The notes beneath the pieces are model-generated. The model saw only the letters and a list, made by a program, of their open reading frames with translations, made no database searches and was not told the DNA's origin. The translations under genes were made by a program, and so were the position numbers. Below are positions 1 to 7,788 of a stretch of DNA of 64,000 nucleotides, piece after piece. Source of the stretch: Halobacteriovoraceae bacterium (GTDB lineage: Bacteria; Bdellovibrionota; Bacteriovoracia; Bacteriovoracales; Bacteriovoracaceae); contig JACKAK010000007.1 in NCBI GenBank assembly GCA_020635115.1, forward strand, positions 253,696 through 317,695. Reading direction: 5' to 3'. Within the stretch, counting starts at the first letter, position 1; every line of letters starts with the position of its first letter.

Positions 1-841
1 CACCAAGCCTTTTATCCGTTTGAAAATCTTCCATACTTAATGATTCATTTCCAACTTTTTTCAAAATGAGCTCGATCACTTCTTTCATCGTGTTTTCAAC
101 AGGTCGACCTAAATTGAAGTCTTCACCAATGGCCCTCTCACTCTCAACAACTTTAATAAGTCCCTGGATTATATCTTTTACATAAGTAAAACATCTTGTT
201 TGCAACCCTCCATCATAGCAATAGGGGTTTTGGCCATTTATGGCCCTTTGTACAGATTGAGAAACAACAAAAATCGGATTTTGCTTAGGCCCATAAGCAT
301 TGAAAAAACGTACAATTGACATAGGAAATTGATTTGCGTGAAATAGGCCATAAAGCATATGTTCACATGTTGCTTTACTCGTACTATAGCACCATCTGTC
401 TTTGGATGTGTGACCTAAAACTCTATCATCTGTTTCTTTCCACGGAATATTAGGATTTTTTCCAAATACTTCACTTGTAGAGCTGAAAATAAAACGCATA
501 TTATCTTTAAGGGCAACTTCTAATAAATTTTTAGTCCCTAAAACTGAGATATCAATTAGGTCTAGAGGTTTACTCAAGTAGTGCTTTATACCAACAATAG
601 ATGCCAGATGAAATAGAGCATCAGCATCCTTGTCATAAAATTTTTCGATATCTTTTTTATTTCGAATATCGCCTTGAACATACTCAAAATTTTGATGGTT
701 TTTTACTAGGTCTAGATTTCTAGTATTCTCAAGTGGAAGATAATCGAGCACTCTAACAAAGTTACCTTTTTCAAGAAGTTCTTCAACAAGGTGACTTCCA
801 ATAAATCCTGCTGCACCTGTAACAAGGTATTTTTTACTCAT
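1..841 (-). CDS. NAD-dependent epimerase/decarboxylase, 3'-truncated by window edge
   Basis: My translation of the minus strand from an ATG at 841 stays open to the left edge, so the C-terminus is missing. It begins with a Rossmann nucleotide-binding motif (VTGAAGFIGSHL) near residue 7. It carries the SDR-type catalytic Tyr-x3-Lys (YSTSK) after a SSTSEVFG segment, and an RCFTYVKDI segment typical of UDP-glucuronate decarboxylase/ArnA-type extended SDRs. The family acts on nucleotide sugars in the cytoplasm. The start codon overlaps the stop of the upstream dehydrogenase by four bases (ATGA, 838-841), so the two are probably translationally coupled and act in sequence: oxidation to a uronic acid, then decarboxylation or epimerisation. 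The exact substrate is not readable. Confidence 0.85.
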   Translation of the reverse strand, partial: MSKKYLVTGAAGFIGSHLVEELLEKGNFVRVLDYLPLENTRNLDLVKNHQNFEYVQGDIRNKKDIEKFYDKDADALFHLASIVGIKHYLSKPLDLIDISVLGTKNLLEVALKDNMRFIFSSTSEVFGKNPNIPWKETDDRVLGHTSKDRWCYSTSKATCEHMLYGLFHANQFPMSIVRFFNAYGPKQNPIFVVSQSVQRAINGQNPYCYDGGLQTRCFTYVKDIIQGLIKVVESERAIGEDFNLGRPVENTMKEVIELILKKVGNESLSMEDFQTDKRLG

Positions 842-2151
842 CTTCCAACTCCCATATAAGTAAGTCCATGTTCTCTAAGAGATTTTATAATTTCTTTTGA
901 ATAAAAAATTCGTCCATCAAAAACAAGTCCACCACTTCCAAGTGAATCTGCAAGTTGTCGAGGAGAAATGTCTTTCAATTGATCATGAGCGGCCAAAAAG
1001 AGTACTCCTTTCGCATCTTTTAGAGTTTCTTCAATTGAATTACTTATAGGTAGATCAGTGACCATTTTCGCATCATGTTCATGCACTAAGGGATCGCAAA
1101 TTGATATTTGAAATCCCTGTTTTTGAAGATAATCAATTGTTCCCTTAACTGGAGAAAACCTACAATCACCAGTATTGTTCTTGAATGCAATACCCATGAT
1201 TGCAAGTTTGGTTTCTTCTGGTTTACTTCCTTGATCTAGAAAGTATTGTTCAATTTTTTTGGCAGAATAGAGTGGCATTTCATCATTTATTAATCTCGAC
1301 AATTTTGGTGTTTCTAGTTCTAGTCCATGCTGATGGCCAAGCTTGTGGACAAACCAAGGATCCTTTGTAAGACAATATCCACCGACACCAACTGAAGGGA
1401 ATAAAATATTCACATGATGCATGCCTTTTTGAAGTGAATTAGCGGCAATAATAACATCCATAACATCAATTTTTTCTTTGTCACAAAGTTTCGCTAAATC
1501 ATGGGCCATTGCAATATTGAGATCTATCCACCAATTATCTGCAAGCTTGACCATCTCAGCTGTACGCGAGTTTTCTACTTCAATAACTTTTACATCAATT
1601 GTTTCTTGCCAAAATTTAGTGACGACTTTTGTACTCTCTTCATCCACTCCACCAACTACAATTGGGATTGAAAGAAGTTCATCTACGGCCTTTCCTTCAG
1701 CTAAACGTTCTGGAGAGAAAGCAATATGAACTTTTTTGTGTGACAGTAATGGTGCAACAATATCCTCTGTTGTTCTAGGAGGAACTGTGCTTTTTAATGT
1801 AATAACTTGCCCATCTTGAATATAAGGGGCAATACTTTCTGTTGCACCTTTAATCTGGGTAAGATCTGGCGTAAAATCTTCCGAAAGTGGAGTTCCCACA
1901 GTGATAACAACAATATTAACATCCTTAACTACTGAAGGATCATTTGAAATTCTTAGTCTTTTATTTGCAACATTTTCCTTTATCAGTTTTTCTAGTTTGG
2001 GTTCACTAAATGGTGACTCACCCTTTGAAACTTTATCAATAATAAAAGGATTTTGTTCTATACCTACAACATCGCAACCTCTGTCAGCAAGTACTGCGCC
2101 AATTACAGAACCAATATATCCAAATCCTAGAATTGCTACTTTTGTAGTCAT
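838..2151 (-). CDS. UDP-glucose/UDP-N-acetylhexosamine 6-dehydrogenase family protein
   Basis: The protein has the layout of nucleotide-sugar 6-dehydrogenases. An N-terminal NAD-binding motif (GFGYIGSVIGAVLA) is followed by a middle helical domain and a GVGGYCLTKDPWF segment whose Cys (about residue 260) matches the catalytic nucleophile. A C-terminal UDP-binding domain has an AFKNNTGD-like motif. The enzyme oxidises C6 of a UDP-sugar to the carboxylate. The GVGG.C...DPWF form resembles the WecC/WbpA branch more than plain UDP-glucose dehydrogenase. An ATG at 2184 is possible, but the ATG at 2151 is preceded by AAGGAG (complement of 2161-2166) with a nine-base spacer and gives MTTKVAILGFG directly, so I use it. 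It is coupled to the downstream epimerase. Confidence 0.88.
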   Translation of the reverse strand: MTTKVAILGFGYIGSVIGAVLADRGCDVVGIEQNPFIIDKVSKGESPFSEPKLEKLIKENVANKRLRISNDPSVVKDVNIVVITVGTPLSEDFTPDLTQIKGATESIAPYIQDGQVITLKSTVPPRTTEDIVAPLLSHKKVHIAFSPERLAEGKAVDELLSIPIVVGGVDEESTKVVTKFWQETIDVKVIEVENSRTAEMVKLADNWWIDLNIAMAHDLAKLCDKEKIDVMDVIIAANSLQKGMHHVNILFPSVGVGGYCLTKDPWFVHKLGHQHGLELETPKLSRLINDEMPLYSAKKIEQYFLDQGSKPEETKLAIMGIAFKNNTGDCRFSPVKGTIDYLQKQGFQISICDPLVHEHDAKMVTDLPISNSIEETLKDAKGVLFLAAHDQLKDISPRQLADSLGSGGLVFDGRIFYSKEIIKSLREHGLTYMGVGR

Positions 2152-2251
2152 TTTACGGGACTCCTTAATAGATTTTGAGGACATCTAAACGTGCCTAAAT
2201 TATCATTAGGCCACTCATTTTACAAGCTAAGGCACATAGCAAAATAATTGC

Positions 2252-3391
2252 TTATTCCTGATAACATCCCTTACAAACAGAAGGAATTTCTCCTGTAAGA
2301 TGCGCCCTTCTAAATTCTTGGTAAACTTTACTGTTCCATTGTTGAGTAAAGCTTTCACCTACGTCACCCAAATTATGAGTATCAGGATTCCCAAGCATAC
2401 AACAGGGAACAATCTTCATGTCAGATGAAATATAGGCCCGCTCAAAGGGCCAAGCACATCTTTTTCCCAGATCTTTTTTTGTAGAATATTTGGAGGTTAC
2501 GTACCAGAAATAAACATCAATGCCTTTTTCTTTACCTCGTTGCAATAATGATAGGCCTCTTTCTTGGTCAAATTCAGAAATAATTGAACTGCTATTTTTC
2601 TCATTCCACTCTTCTTGTCCCCAATCGGTGAGATCAATAGAAAAAACCATACAAGGGAAATTCATCTGCGCGCCAAGATCAACCAGTTGTTCTAATTCGT
2701 GGTTATTACCCTTTTGCACACATGTCCACATCTTCGTATAGGGGCGTCCTTGCTTTGCGGCATATTCATTAATGAGTTTACAATTCTCAACAACCTTTTC
2801 GAAATTTGAATTGCGTCGTATCGACTCGAAGGTTTGCTTAGTTGCTCCATCAATAGAAATCTGGATTTCATTCGCCCCACTATCGATAAGTTTTTTATAA
2901 TTATCATGCATATGGAGAGTGGAAGCATTTGTCACAGTTCTTACCCAAATGCGCTCAGCTCGTGCATACTTAATCATTTCGTAATATTCATCTCCGCCAA
3001 AAGTCGGCTCGCCCATCCCTTGGATTTTTATTTCAACGATTCCATATTGCTCATCCATAAATTTCTTATAGTCACTAAAACTCATGTCCTTTGCTCGACG
3101 GCCATTTTTCCATTCACTAACTTGACACATTGTGCATCTGAAATTGCACCGACTTACATTCTCAATATCCATTTTAATTGGCAAATAATCTAAGACTTCA
3201 CTACGATTTGAACTTTGGTATTTTTCAAAATTTATCTTACGTTTTTCGTTTGTTTTCAAACACGCTTCACGCTCACTGTTATAGTGTTCCCAGCCACCTG
3301 CAGGGATAGGTAAAGGCAAATCAATTTTTTCTTTTAAAAACTGTGCTCTATCTTTGTCTTGCTTGAGTAGTTCGTGCTCTACATTGTTCAT
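2252..3391 (-). CDS. Radical SAM protein with SPASM-type C-terminus
   Basis: The CxxxCxxC cluster motif (CNFRCTMC, Cys82, Cys86 and Cys89) binds the radical-generating 4Fe-4S cluster. It is followed by the GMGEPTF glycine-rich SAM motif and a TIM-barrel-like middle. The C-terminal 70 residues contain RCAWPF, VPCCMLGN and CKGCYQE, as in SPASM domains that hold extra Fe-S clusters. About 380 residues is normal for the group. Such enzymes next to sugar genes often modify sugars or a small substrate, but the target here is unknown. The gene follows its own start (GAGGAAG a few bases upstream of the ATG) and is read towards the dehydrogenase about 100 bases away, so the three minus-strand genes may form one transcript. 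Confidence 0.85.
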   Translation of the reverse strand: MNNVEHELLKQDKDRAQFLKEKIDLPLPIPAGGWEHYNSEREACLKTNEKRKINFEKYQSSNRSEVLDYLPIKMDIENVSRCNFRCTMCQVSEWKNGRRAKDMSFSDYKKFMDEQYGIVEIKIQGMGEPTFGGDEYYEMIKYARAERIWVRTVTNASTLHMHDNYKKLIDSGANEIQISIDGATKQTFESIRRNSNFEKVVENCKLINEYAAKQGRPYTKMWTCVQKGNNHELEQLVDLGAQMNFPCMVFSIDLTDWGQEEWNEKNSSSIISEFDQERGLSLLQRGKEKGIDVYFWYVTSKYSTKKDLGKRCAWPFERAYISSDMKIVPCCMLGNPDTHNLGDVGESFTQQWNSKVYQEFRRAHLTGEIPSVCKGCYQE

Positions 3392-3581
3392 TTGTCTTCC
3401 TCGACTTGATAATATTCATTATAAGTATCCTTTTTAACTTTCTGAACATAGTATTACAACCAAAAATCAAGAAATGACTTTGTGTAAATTTTAATTGAAT
3501 AATCCCCAAAAATTACATTTGAAAATTCCCCACGCATAGCAGTGTACAATGTAAACACTAACAATTTTCATGGAGGAATAA

Positions 3582-4844
3582 ATGTTAAGTGTAAAGGTTT
3601 GGGGAATGATCAGAAATCTAAAAAATAATGGATTGAATATATCAGAGATATCTAGAAATCTTAATTTTGACAGAAAGACTGTACGAAAATTACTAAATAG
3701 TGAAACACCTCCACAAGGATATAGTAGAAAAAAATCAGCCTCAAAATTAGATGACTATAAAACCTATATTGACGGTAGACTTCAAAAATATAATTTAACA
3801 GCTAAAAAACTATTCAAAGAAATCAAACAACAAGGATATTCCGGTGAATATGTAATTGTTAGTAAGTATGTAAAAACAATTAAGGACAAACATCGGGCAA
3901 AAGCAGTTCTCTTATTTGAAACTTTACCGGGAGAGCAGGCCCAAGTTGATTGGGGATACTTCGGAAAATTATATGATCAGGATTTAAAAAAAGATGTTCG
4001 ATTATGTTGTTTCGTGATTGTACTAGGTTTTTCGAGAACAAAATTTATTCATTTTTTTGATGGCGACAATACTGAAAATTTTTTAATGGGCCATAATAAA
4101 TCTTTTGAATATTTTGGTGGACATACAAAAGACATTCTTTACGATAATTTAAAATCAGTTGTGATTAGAAGAGCTTTTAGGGTCACAGATTCAGAGTTTA
4201 ATAAAAGATTTATGGAGTTTGCTGGTTATTATGGTTTTAATCCAATTTTAGCACGCCCTTATAAACCTAATACCAAAGGAAAAGTTGAAAACACTGTTAA
4301 ATATGTTCGAACTTCATTTTTTGATGGGGAAACATTTAAATCACTGAAGGACCTCAACAGTAAGGCCTTAGACTGGTTAAATGAAGTTAATAATCAGGTT
4401 CATTCAACAATAAAAGAAAAACCATTTGATAGATTAAAGCATGAAAACTTAATAACAGTTGAAAATAAATATTTTGATCTATCAAAAATATATTATCGAA
4501 AAGTTTTTATTGATTCTCATTTTAATTTATTTTCAAAAAAATATTCAGTTCCCTATCAATACGTAAACAAAGAAGTCGCAATAAAATTGAGTGAAGAAAA
4601 TATAATTGTTTATTATCGAGAAAAAATTATTGCTGAACATACCATAAACGAATTAGGAACTATTTATATAACTAACCCGGAACATTTAGATGGACTTGCA
4701 GAAAAACGATATGGTTCTGGTTATCGCCCAAAAATTAAAGAAAGCAAAAAAACTAATAATGAGATTCATACTGTTTCTGGCGTCGATTTAAATATCAATG
4801 TTGAAGAAAGAGACTTAAATTTTTATCAAGGAGTATTACAATGA
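3582..4844 (+). CDS. istA: IS21-family transposase IstA
   Basis: An N-terminal helix-turn-helix (about residues 15-40) is followed by an RNase H-fold integrase core. The likely DDE residues are Asp123 in QVDWG, Asp188 in YDNLKS and Glu236 in KGKVENTVKY, the last being the characteristic KGKVE motif of IstA. The length of 420 residues is usual for a shorter IstA. It catalyses strand cleavage and transfer at the element ends and works with IstB. The ORF ends in an ATGA overlap (4841-4844) with istB, which indicates translational coupling. No frameshift or missing catalytic residue is seen, so it is probably functional. Confidence 0.95.
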   Translation: MLSVKVWGMIRNLKNNGLNISEISRNLNFDRKTVRKLLNSETPPQGYSRKKSASKLDDYKTYIDGRLQKYNLTAKKLFKEIKQQGYSGEYVIVSKYVKTIKDKHRAKAVLLFETLPGEQAQVDWGYFGKLYDQDLKKDVRLCCFVIVLGFSRTKFIHFFDGDNTENFLMGHNKSFEYFGGHTKDILYDNLKSVVIRRAFRVTDSEFNKRFMEFAGYYGFNPILARPYKPNTKGKVENTVKYVRTSFFDGETFKSLKDLNSKALDWLNEVNNQVHSTIKEKPFDRLKHENLITVENKYFDLSKIYYRKVFIDSHFNLFSKKYSVPYQYVNKEVAIKLSEENIIVYYREKIIAEHTINELGTIYITNPEHLDGLAEKRYGSGYRPKIKESKKTNNEIHTVSGVDLNINVEERDLNFYQGVLQ

Positions 4845-5596
4845 ACTTTTCCTATGAAAGACTTAATCAAAATTTAGAGGCATTAAAGCTGACAAAAATT
4901 TCTGAAATTTTAGATAATTATCTAGAACGAGCAGTAAAAGAGCAAGCATCAATAACAGAAGCATTAGATTATCTAGTGAATGAAGAAAGATGTCACAAGG
5001 ATGAAAAATCGCTTAAAATGAGAACAAATGTTGCGGGATTCCCTTATCGGAAAACATTTGAACAATTTGATTTTAATTATCAACCTTCTATTGATGTAAA
5101 AACCATAAATGAACTGAGGACAATGCGTTTTGTAGAAAATGGAGAGAACGTAATACTACTAGGGCCACCAGGTGTTGGAAAAACTCATTTATCAATAGCT
5201 CTCGGAATGGATGCCGTTAGAAACAAATATAGTTGTTACTATATGAATTGCCACGAATTGATCACAGCACTTAATAGATCACAGTTTGAAAATAATTTAG
5301 CAACGAAACTAAAAACATTAACCAAGTACAAAGTTCTAATTATCGATGAAGTAGGCTATCTACCATTTGATAAACAAGGGGCAAATCTGTTTTTTCAATT
5401 AATATCAAAACGATATGAAAAGCATTCAATAATATTAACCTCTAATAAAAGCTTTTCTGAATGGGGTAGTATTTTTGGAGACAATGTAATTGCATCTGCT
5501 GTTTTAGATAGACTTTTACATCACTGTACAGTTGTGAATGTTAAAGGTGAAAGCTATCGATTAAAGGACAGAAAAGATCAATTAAAAAGAAATTAA
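4841..5596 (+). CDS. istB: IS21-family AAA+ helper ATPase IstB
   Basis: IstB is the ATPase that assembles on target DNA and licenses IstA. Walker A is GPPGVGKT (residues 108-115). Walker B is VLIIDEVGYLPF, about 60 residues later. The N-terminal helical domain and the 251-residue length fit the family. An AAGGAG-like site lies just before the ATG, inside the end of istA. The gene is intact. Confidence 0.95.
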   Translation: MNFSYERLNQNLEALKLTKISEILDNYLERAVKEQASITEALDYLVNEERCHKDEKSLKMRTNVAGFPYRKTFEQFDFNYQPSIDVKTINELRTMRFVENGENVILLGPPGVGKTHLSIALGMDAVRNKYSCYYMNCHELITALNRSQFENNLATKLKTLTKYKVLIIDEVGYLPFDKQGANLFFQLISKRYEKHSIILTSNKSFSEWGSIFGDNVIASAVLDRLLHHCTVVNVKGESYRLKDRKDQLKRN

Positions 5597-5665
5597 TATA
5601 TTTTTTACTTAGTAGTGGGGAATTTTCAAATGAAATAAATGGGGAATTTTCAATTAAAATTGACA

Positions 5666-5875
5666 AAACTCACTGTTGTAGATAATAGTGAAGATGAGGT
5701 ACTTGAGTTGGCCTATGAATTGTATGAAGTTATGAACAATTCAGTTTGTTACACAAAAAAAGAAGATGATGCGCAGAGTAGATTTAAGTCACTACTAAAT
5801 GAAGGACATTTTTGTTATCAAAGTCCAACGCGAGCAGGGCGACATTTTCTCGAAAAGTATTCAGACTTGTATTAA
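5666..5875 (+). pseudogene. 3' remnant of a glycosyltransferase gene cut by the IS21 element
   Basis: Immediately right of the IS end an open frame of 69 codons runs to a stop at 5875. It has no start of its own outside IS sequence. Its composition, with a helix (VLELAYELYEVM), then RFKSLL and a terminal GRHFLEKYSDLY, resembles the extreme C-terminus of TIGR04372-type glycosyltransferases. That assignment is from memory of the family and is uncertain. No upstream part of such a gene is present left of the IS; that side holds only the upstream region of the radical SAM gene. The main body was therefore lost, most simply by an IS-mediated deletion. Confidence 0.5.
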
Positions 5876-5947
5876 GCTTGATCTTTATTTTTAGTTTTCA
5901 TATGATATCGCCTGCAATGAGACCCAATGAAAGTAAAAGGCCAGTTG

Positions 5948-6574
5948 ATGAAATTTCCCATTGATAAAAATTTTGAGACGTTTAGTTCCAATTTTAACGG
6001 GTATATAGAAACATTGCGCCATGTGGCATCGCAAATCAAAGAAGAAGATCTTAACAAACTTTTTGCACTTGTATGTGAAGTTATCGATCAAGGAAAGACA
6101 ATATTTTCAATCGGAAATGGCGGATCATGCGCCATCTCAAATCATTTAAAATGCGACTTTTACAAAGGTCTGGCCACAGACACCGGGCTTATGCCCAAAG
6201 TGAGAAGTCTAAGCACTGATCTTCCACTCATGACCGCACTGGCCAATGACATTTCCTATGATGAAGTTTTTAACTACCAAGTCCAAAGAGATGTCTCTCA
6301 AGGAGATATGTTACTTGCAATTTCTTCTTCAGGAAATTCTGAAAATATCCTTAGAGCTTTGGAAACGGCCAAGAAAAAAGAAGCTAAAACAGTCTTATTT
6401 TGCGGTTTTAGTGGTGGCAAAGGGAAAGATATTGCCGATCTAAGCATTCATACAAAGGTTGAAAACTACGGCATCACTGAAGATCTTCATCAATCACTTA
6501 TGCACACACTTGCACAGTTTGCGAGACTTAAAAATTTGCAAACTGATTGTCAGGTAGAAAATATCAAATTTTAG
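5948..6574 (+). CDS. SIS-domain sugar-phosphate isomerase, GmhA-like
   Basis: A single SIS domain is seen: FSIGNGGSCAISNHLKCDF near the N-terminus, ISSSGNSENILRAL in the middle and a C-terminal TEDLHQSLMHTL helix. This is the arrangement of GmhA, which isomerises sedoheptulose 7-phosphate to D-glycero-D-manno-heptose 7-phosphate. A second GmhA-like gene lies at 36084-36686, so this copy may act on another sugar phosphate. The ATG at 5927 has no ribosome site, whereas the ATG at 5948 has AAAGG (5936-5940) seven bases upstream, so I start there. It heads a plus-strand run with the mutase-like gene 15 bases downstream. Confidence 0.8.
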   Translation: MKFPIDKNFETFSSNFNGYIETLRHVASQIKEEDLNKLFALVCEVIDQGKTIFSIGNGGSCAISNHLKCDFYKGLATDTGLMPKVRSLSTDLPLMTALANDISYDEVFNYQVQRDVSQGDMLLAISSSGNSENILRALETAKKKEAKTVLFCGFSGGKGKDIADLSIHTKVENYGITEDLHQSLMHTLAQFARLKNLQTDCQVENIKF

Positions 6575-6589
6575 ATTTAGGAAAAGAGT

Positions 6590-7759
6590 ATGAAAAAAGT
6601 TTTAATTATTGGTGGTGGATTTGCAGGTTGCTCTTCAGCACATCAACTTAATTTGAAAGGTGGTTATGATGTCACTTTGGTTGAAGGAGCTCCCTTTTTA
6701 GGAGGAGGCTGCAGAAACCTCATCTATGGTGGACATCCACACACTTTTGGGCCTAGACACTTTCTCACACAAAATGAAAAAGTTTTTAATTTCCTTGATA
6801 AATATGTCCCTCTTCGTCGATGTGGAGAACATATCTTTCTCACATATATTCACGAAGATGAAAACTTTTACAATTTTCCAATCCATGTGGACGATATTGA
6901 TCGGATGCCAGAAAAAGATAAAATTAAAAATGAGCTTTCTCGCAAAACAGTAGAAGGAATTAAGGCCGCAAAAAACTTAGAAGAATACTGGATTGCCTCT
7001 GTTGGAGAAACTCTCTATTACAAGATGGTAGACAAATATACTCGCAAAATGTGGCTACAAGAAACCAATACCGTATTTGACGAGTTTAAATGGTCAGAAA
7101 AAGGTGTGGCCCTGAAAGAAGGACCAAGGGCCGCATGGGATATTGCAATTTCCGCATATCCTTATGGTTTTGATGGTTATGATCCCTATTTTAAAATAGC
7201 AACTGAGGGCACAAAAGTTCTTCTCAACACCCATATCTCTGCGTTTGATATTCCTAATAAAAAAGTTCGATTCAATGGAGAAGATCATCAGTACGATTAT
7301 ATCATTAACACGATTTCTCCTGATATCTTATTTGAAAACTGCTATGGTGAACTACCTTATATTGGACGAGAAGTTCATAAAATAGTTCTTCCCATTGAAG
7401 AGGCCTTCCCGAAAGATGTTTATTTCCTATACTATGGTGGCGATGAAAAATTCACAAGAATTGTAGAATACAAAAAATTTACAAAACATAAATCTCCCCA
7501 CACTCTTTTAGGGATAGAGATGCCTTCAACAAATGGGCGTTACTATCCACTTCCCATTTTGTCTGAACAAGAAAAAGCTCAAAAGTATTTTGATCTCATG
7601 CCTGAAGGAGTTTTCTCTATCGGTAGAGCAGGGAGCTACAAGTATCTTGTCGATATTGATGACTGTATTGAACAATCATGGGACGTAATGGAGATGATTG
7701 AAACTGGTCAAAGAGTTGAAAAAGCTGTTCATCCAGTTAGAATGAACTCAAAATTATAG
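6590..7759 (+). CDS. UDP-galactopyranose mutase-like FAD protein
   Basis: The N-terminus has the dinucleotide motif IIGGGFAGCSSAHQL, followed by an E at the end of strand 2 (LVEGAPFLGGGCRN). The segment GPRHFLTQNEKVFNFLDKY closely parallels the GPHIFHTN..KVW..L region of UDP-galactopyranose mutase (Glf). The C-terminal YYPLPILSEQEKAQKYFDL and GRAGSYKYLVDID match the Glf YYPV and GR..EYKYYDM region. Glf converts UDP-galactopyranose to UDP-galactofuranose with reduced FAD. The flavin-contacting loop reads GGGCRN rather than the usual GGN, so it may be a divergent mutase acting on another UDP-sugar. At 389 residues it has family length. It belongs to the 5948-11865 plus-strand run. Confidence 0.8.
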   Translation: MKKVLIIGGGFAGCSSAHQLNLKGGYDVTLVEGAPFLGGGCRNLIYGGHPHTFGPRHFLTQNEKVFNFLDKYVPLRRCGEHIFLTYIHEDENFYNFPIHVDDIDRMPEKDKIKNELSRKTVEGIKAAKNLEEYWIASVGETLYYKMVDKYTRKMWLQETNTVFDEFKWSEKGVALKEGPRAAWDIAISAYPYGFDGYDPYFKIATEGTKVLLNTHISAFDIPNKKVRFNGEDHQYDYIINTISPDILFENCYGELPYIGREVHKIVLPIEEAFPKDVYFLYYGGDEKFTRIVEYKKFTKHKSPHTLLGIEMPSTNGRYYPLPILSEQEKAQKYFDLMPEGVFSIGRAGSYKYLVDIDDCIEQSWDVMEMIETGQRVEKAVHPVRMNSKL

Positions 7760-7788
7760 GATTCTTGTGCTCGGTGAGAGGATTTTCT

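Larger units (their letters stand above)
3483..5665 (+). mobile_element. IS21-family insertion sequence (istA-istB)
   Basis: A complete-looking IS21-type element carries istA and istB between imperfect terminal inverted repeats. The left end (3483-3533) and the complement of the right end (5615-5665) are each 51 bases, begin TGT, and agree at 44 of 51 positions by my hand count. Each end contains two copies of a TGGGGA-type sub-repeat, as expected of the multiple transposase-binding sites of IS21 ends. The usual 4-8 bp target duplication is absent: the left flank reads TGACTTTG and the right flank AAACTCAC. This suggests a deletion or recombination after insertion. Confidence 0.88.

Noticed and set aside
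1478..1729. Plus-strand open frame of 83 codons inside the dehydrogenase gene
   Set aside because: It is antisense to a conserved enzyme, has no ribosome site and no recognisable domain.
2193..2211. Hairpin GCCTAA/TTAGGC between the radical SAM and dehydrogenase genes
   Set aside because: The stem is short (6 bp) and no U-run follows on the minus strand; not strong enough to call a terminator.
3475..5673. Target-site duplication around the IS21 element
   Set aside because: The flanks TGACTTTG and AAACTCAC do not match at any offset of 4-8 bases that I tried.
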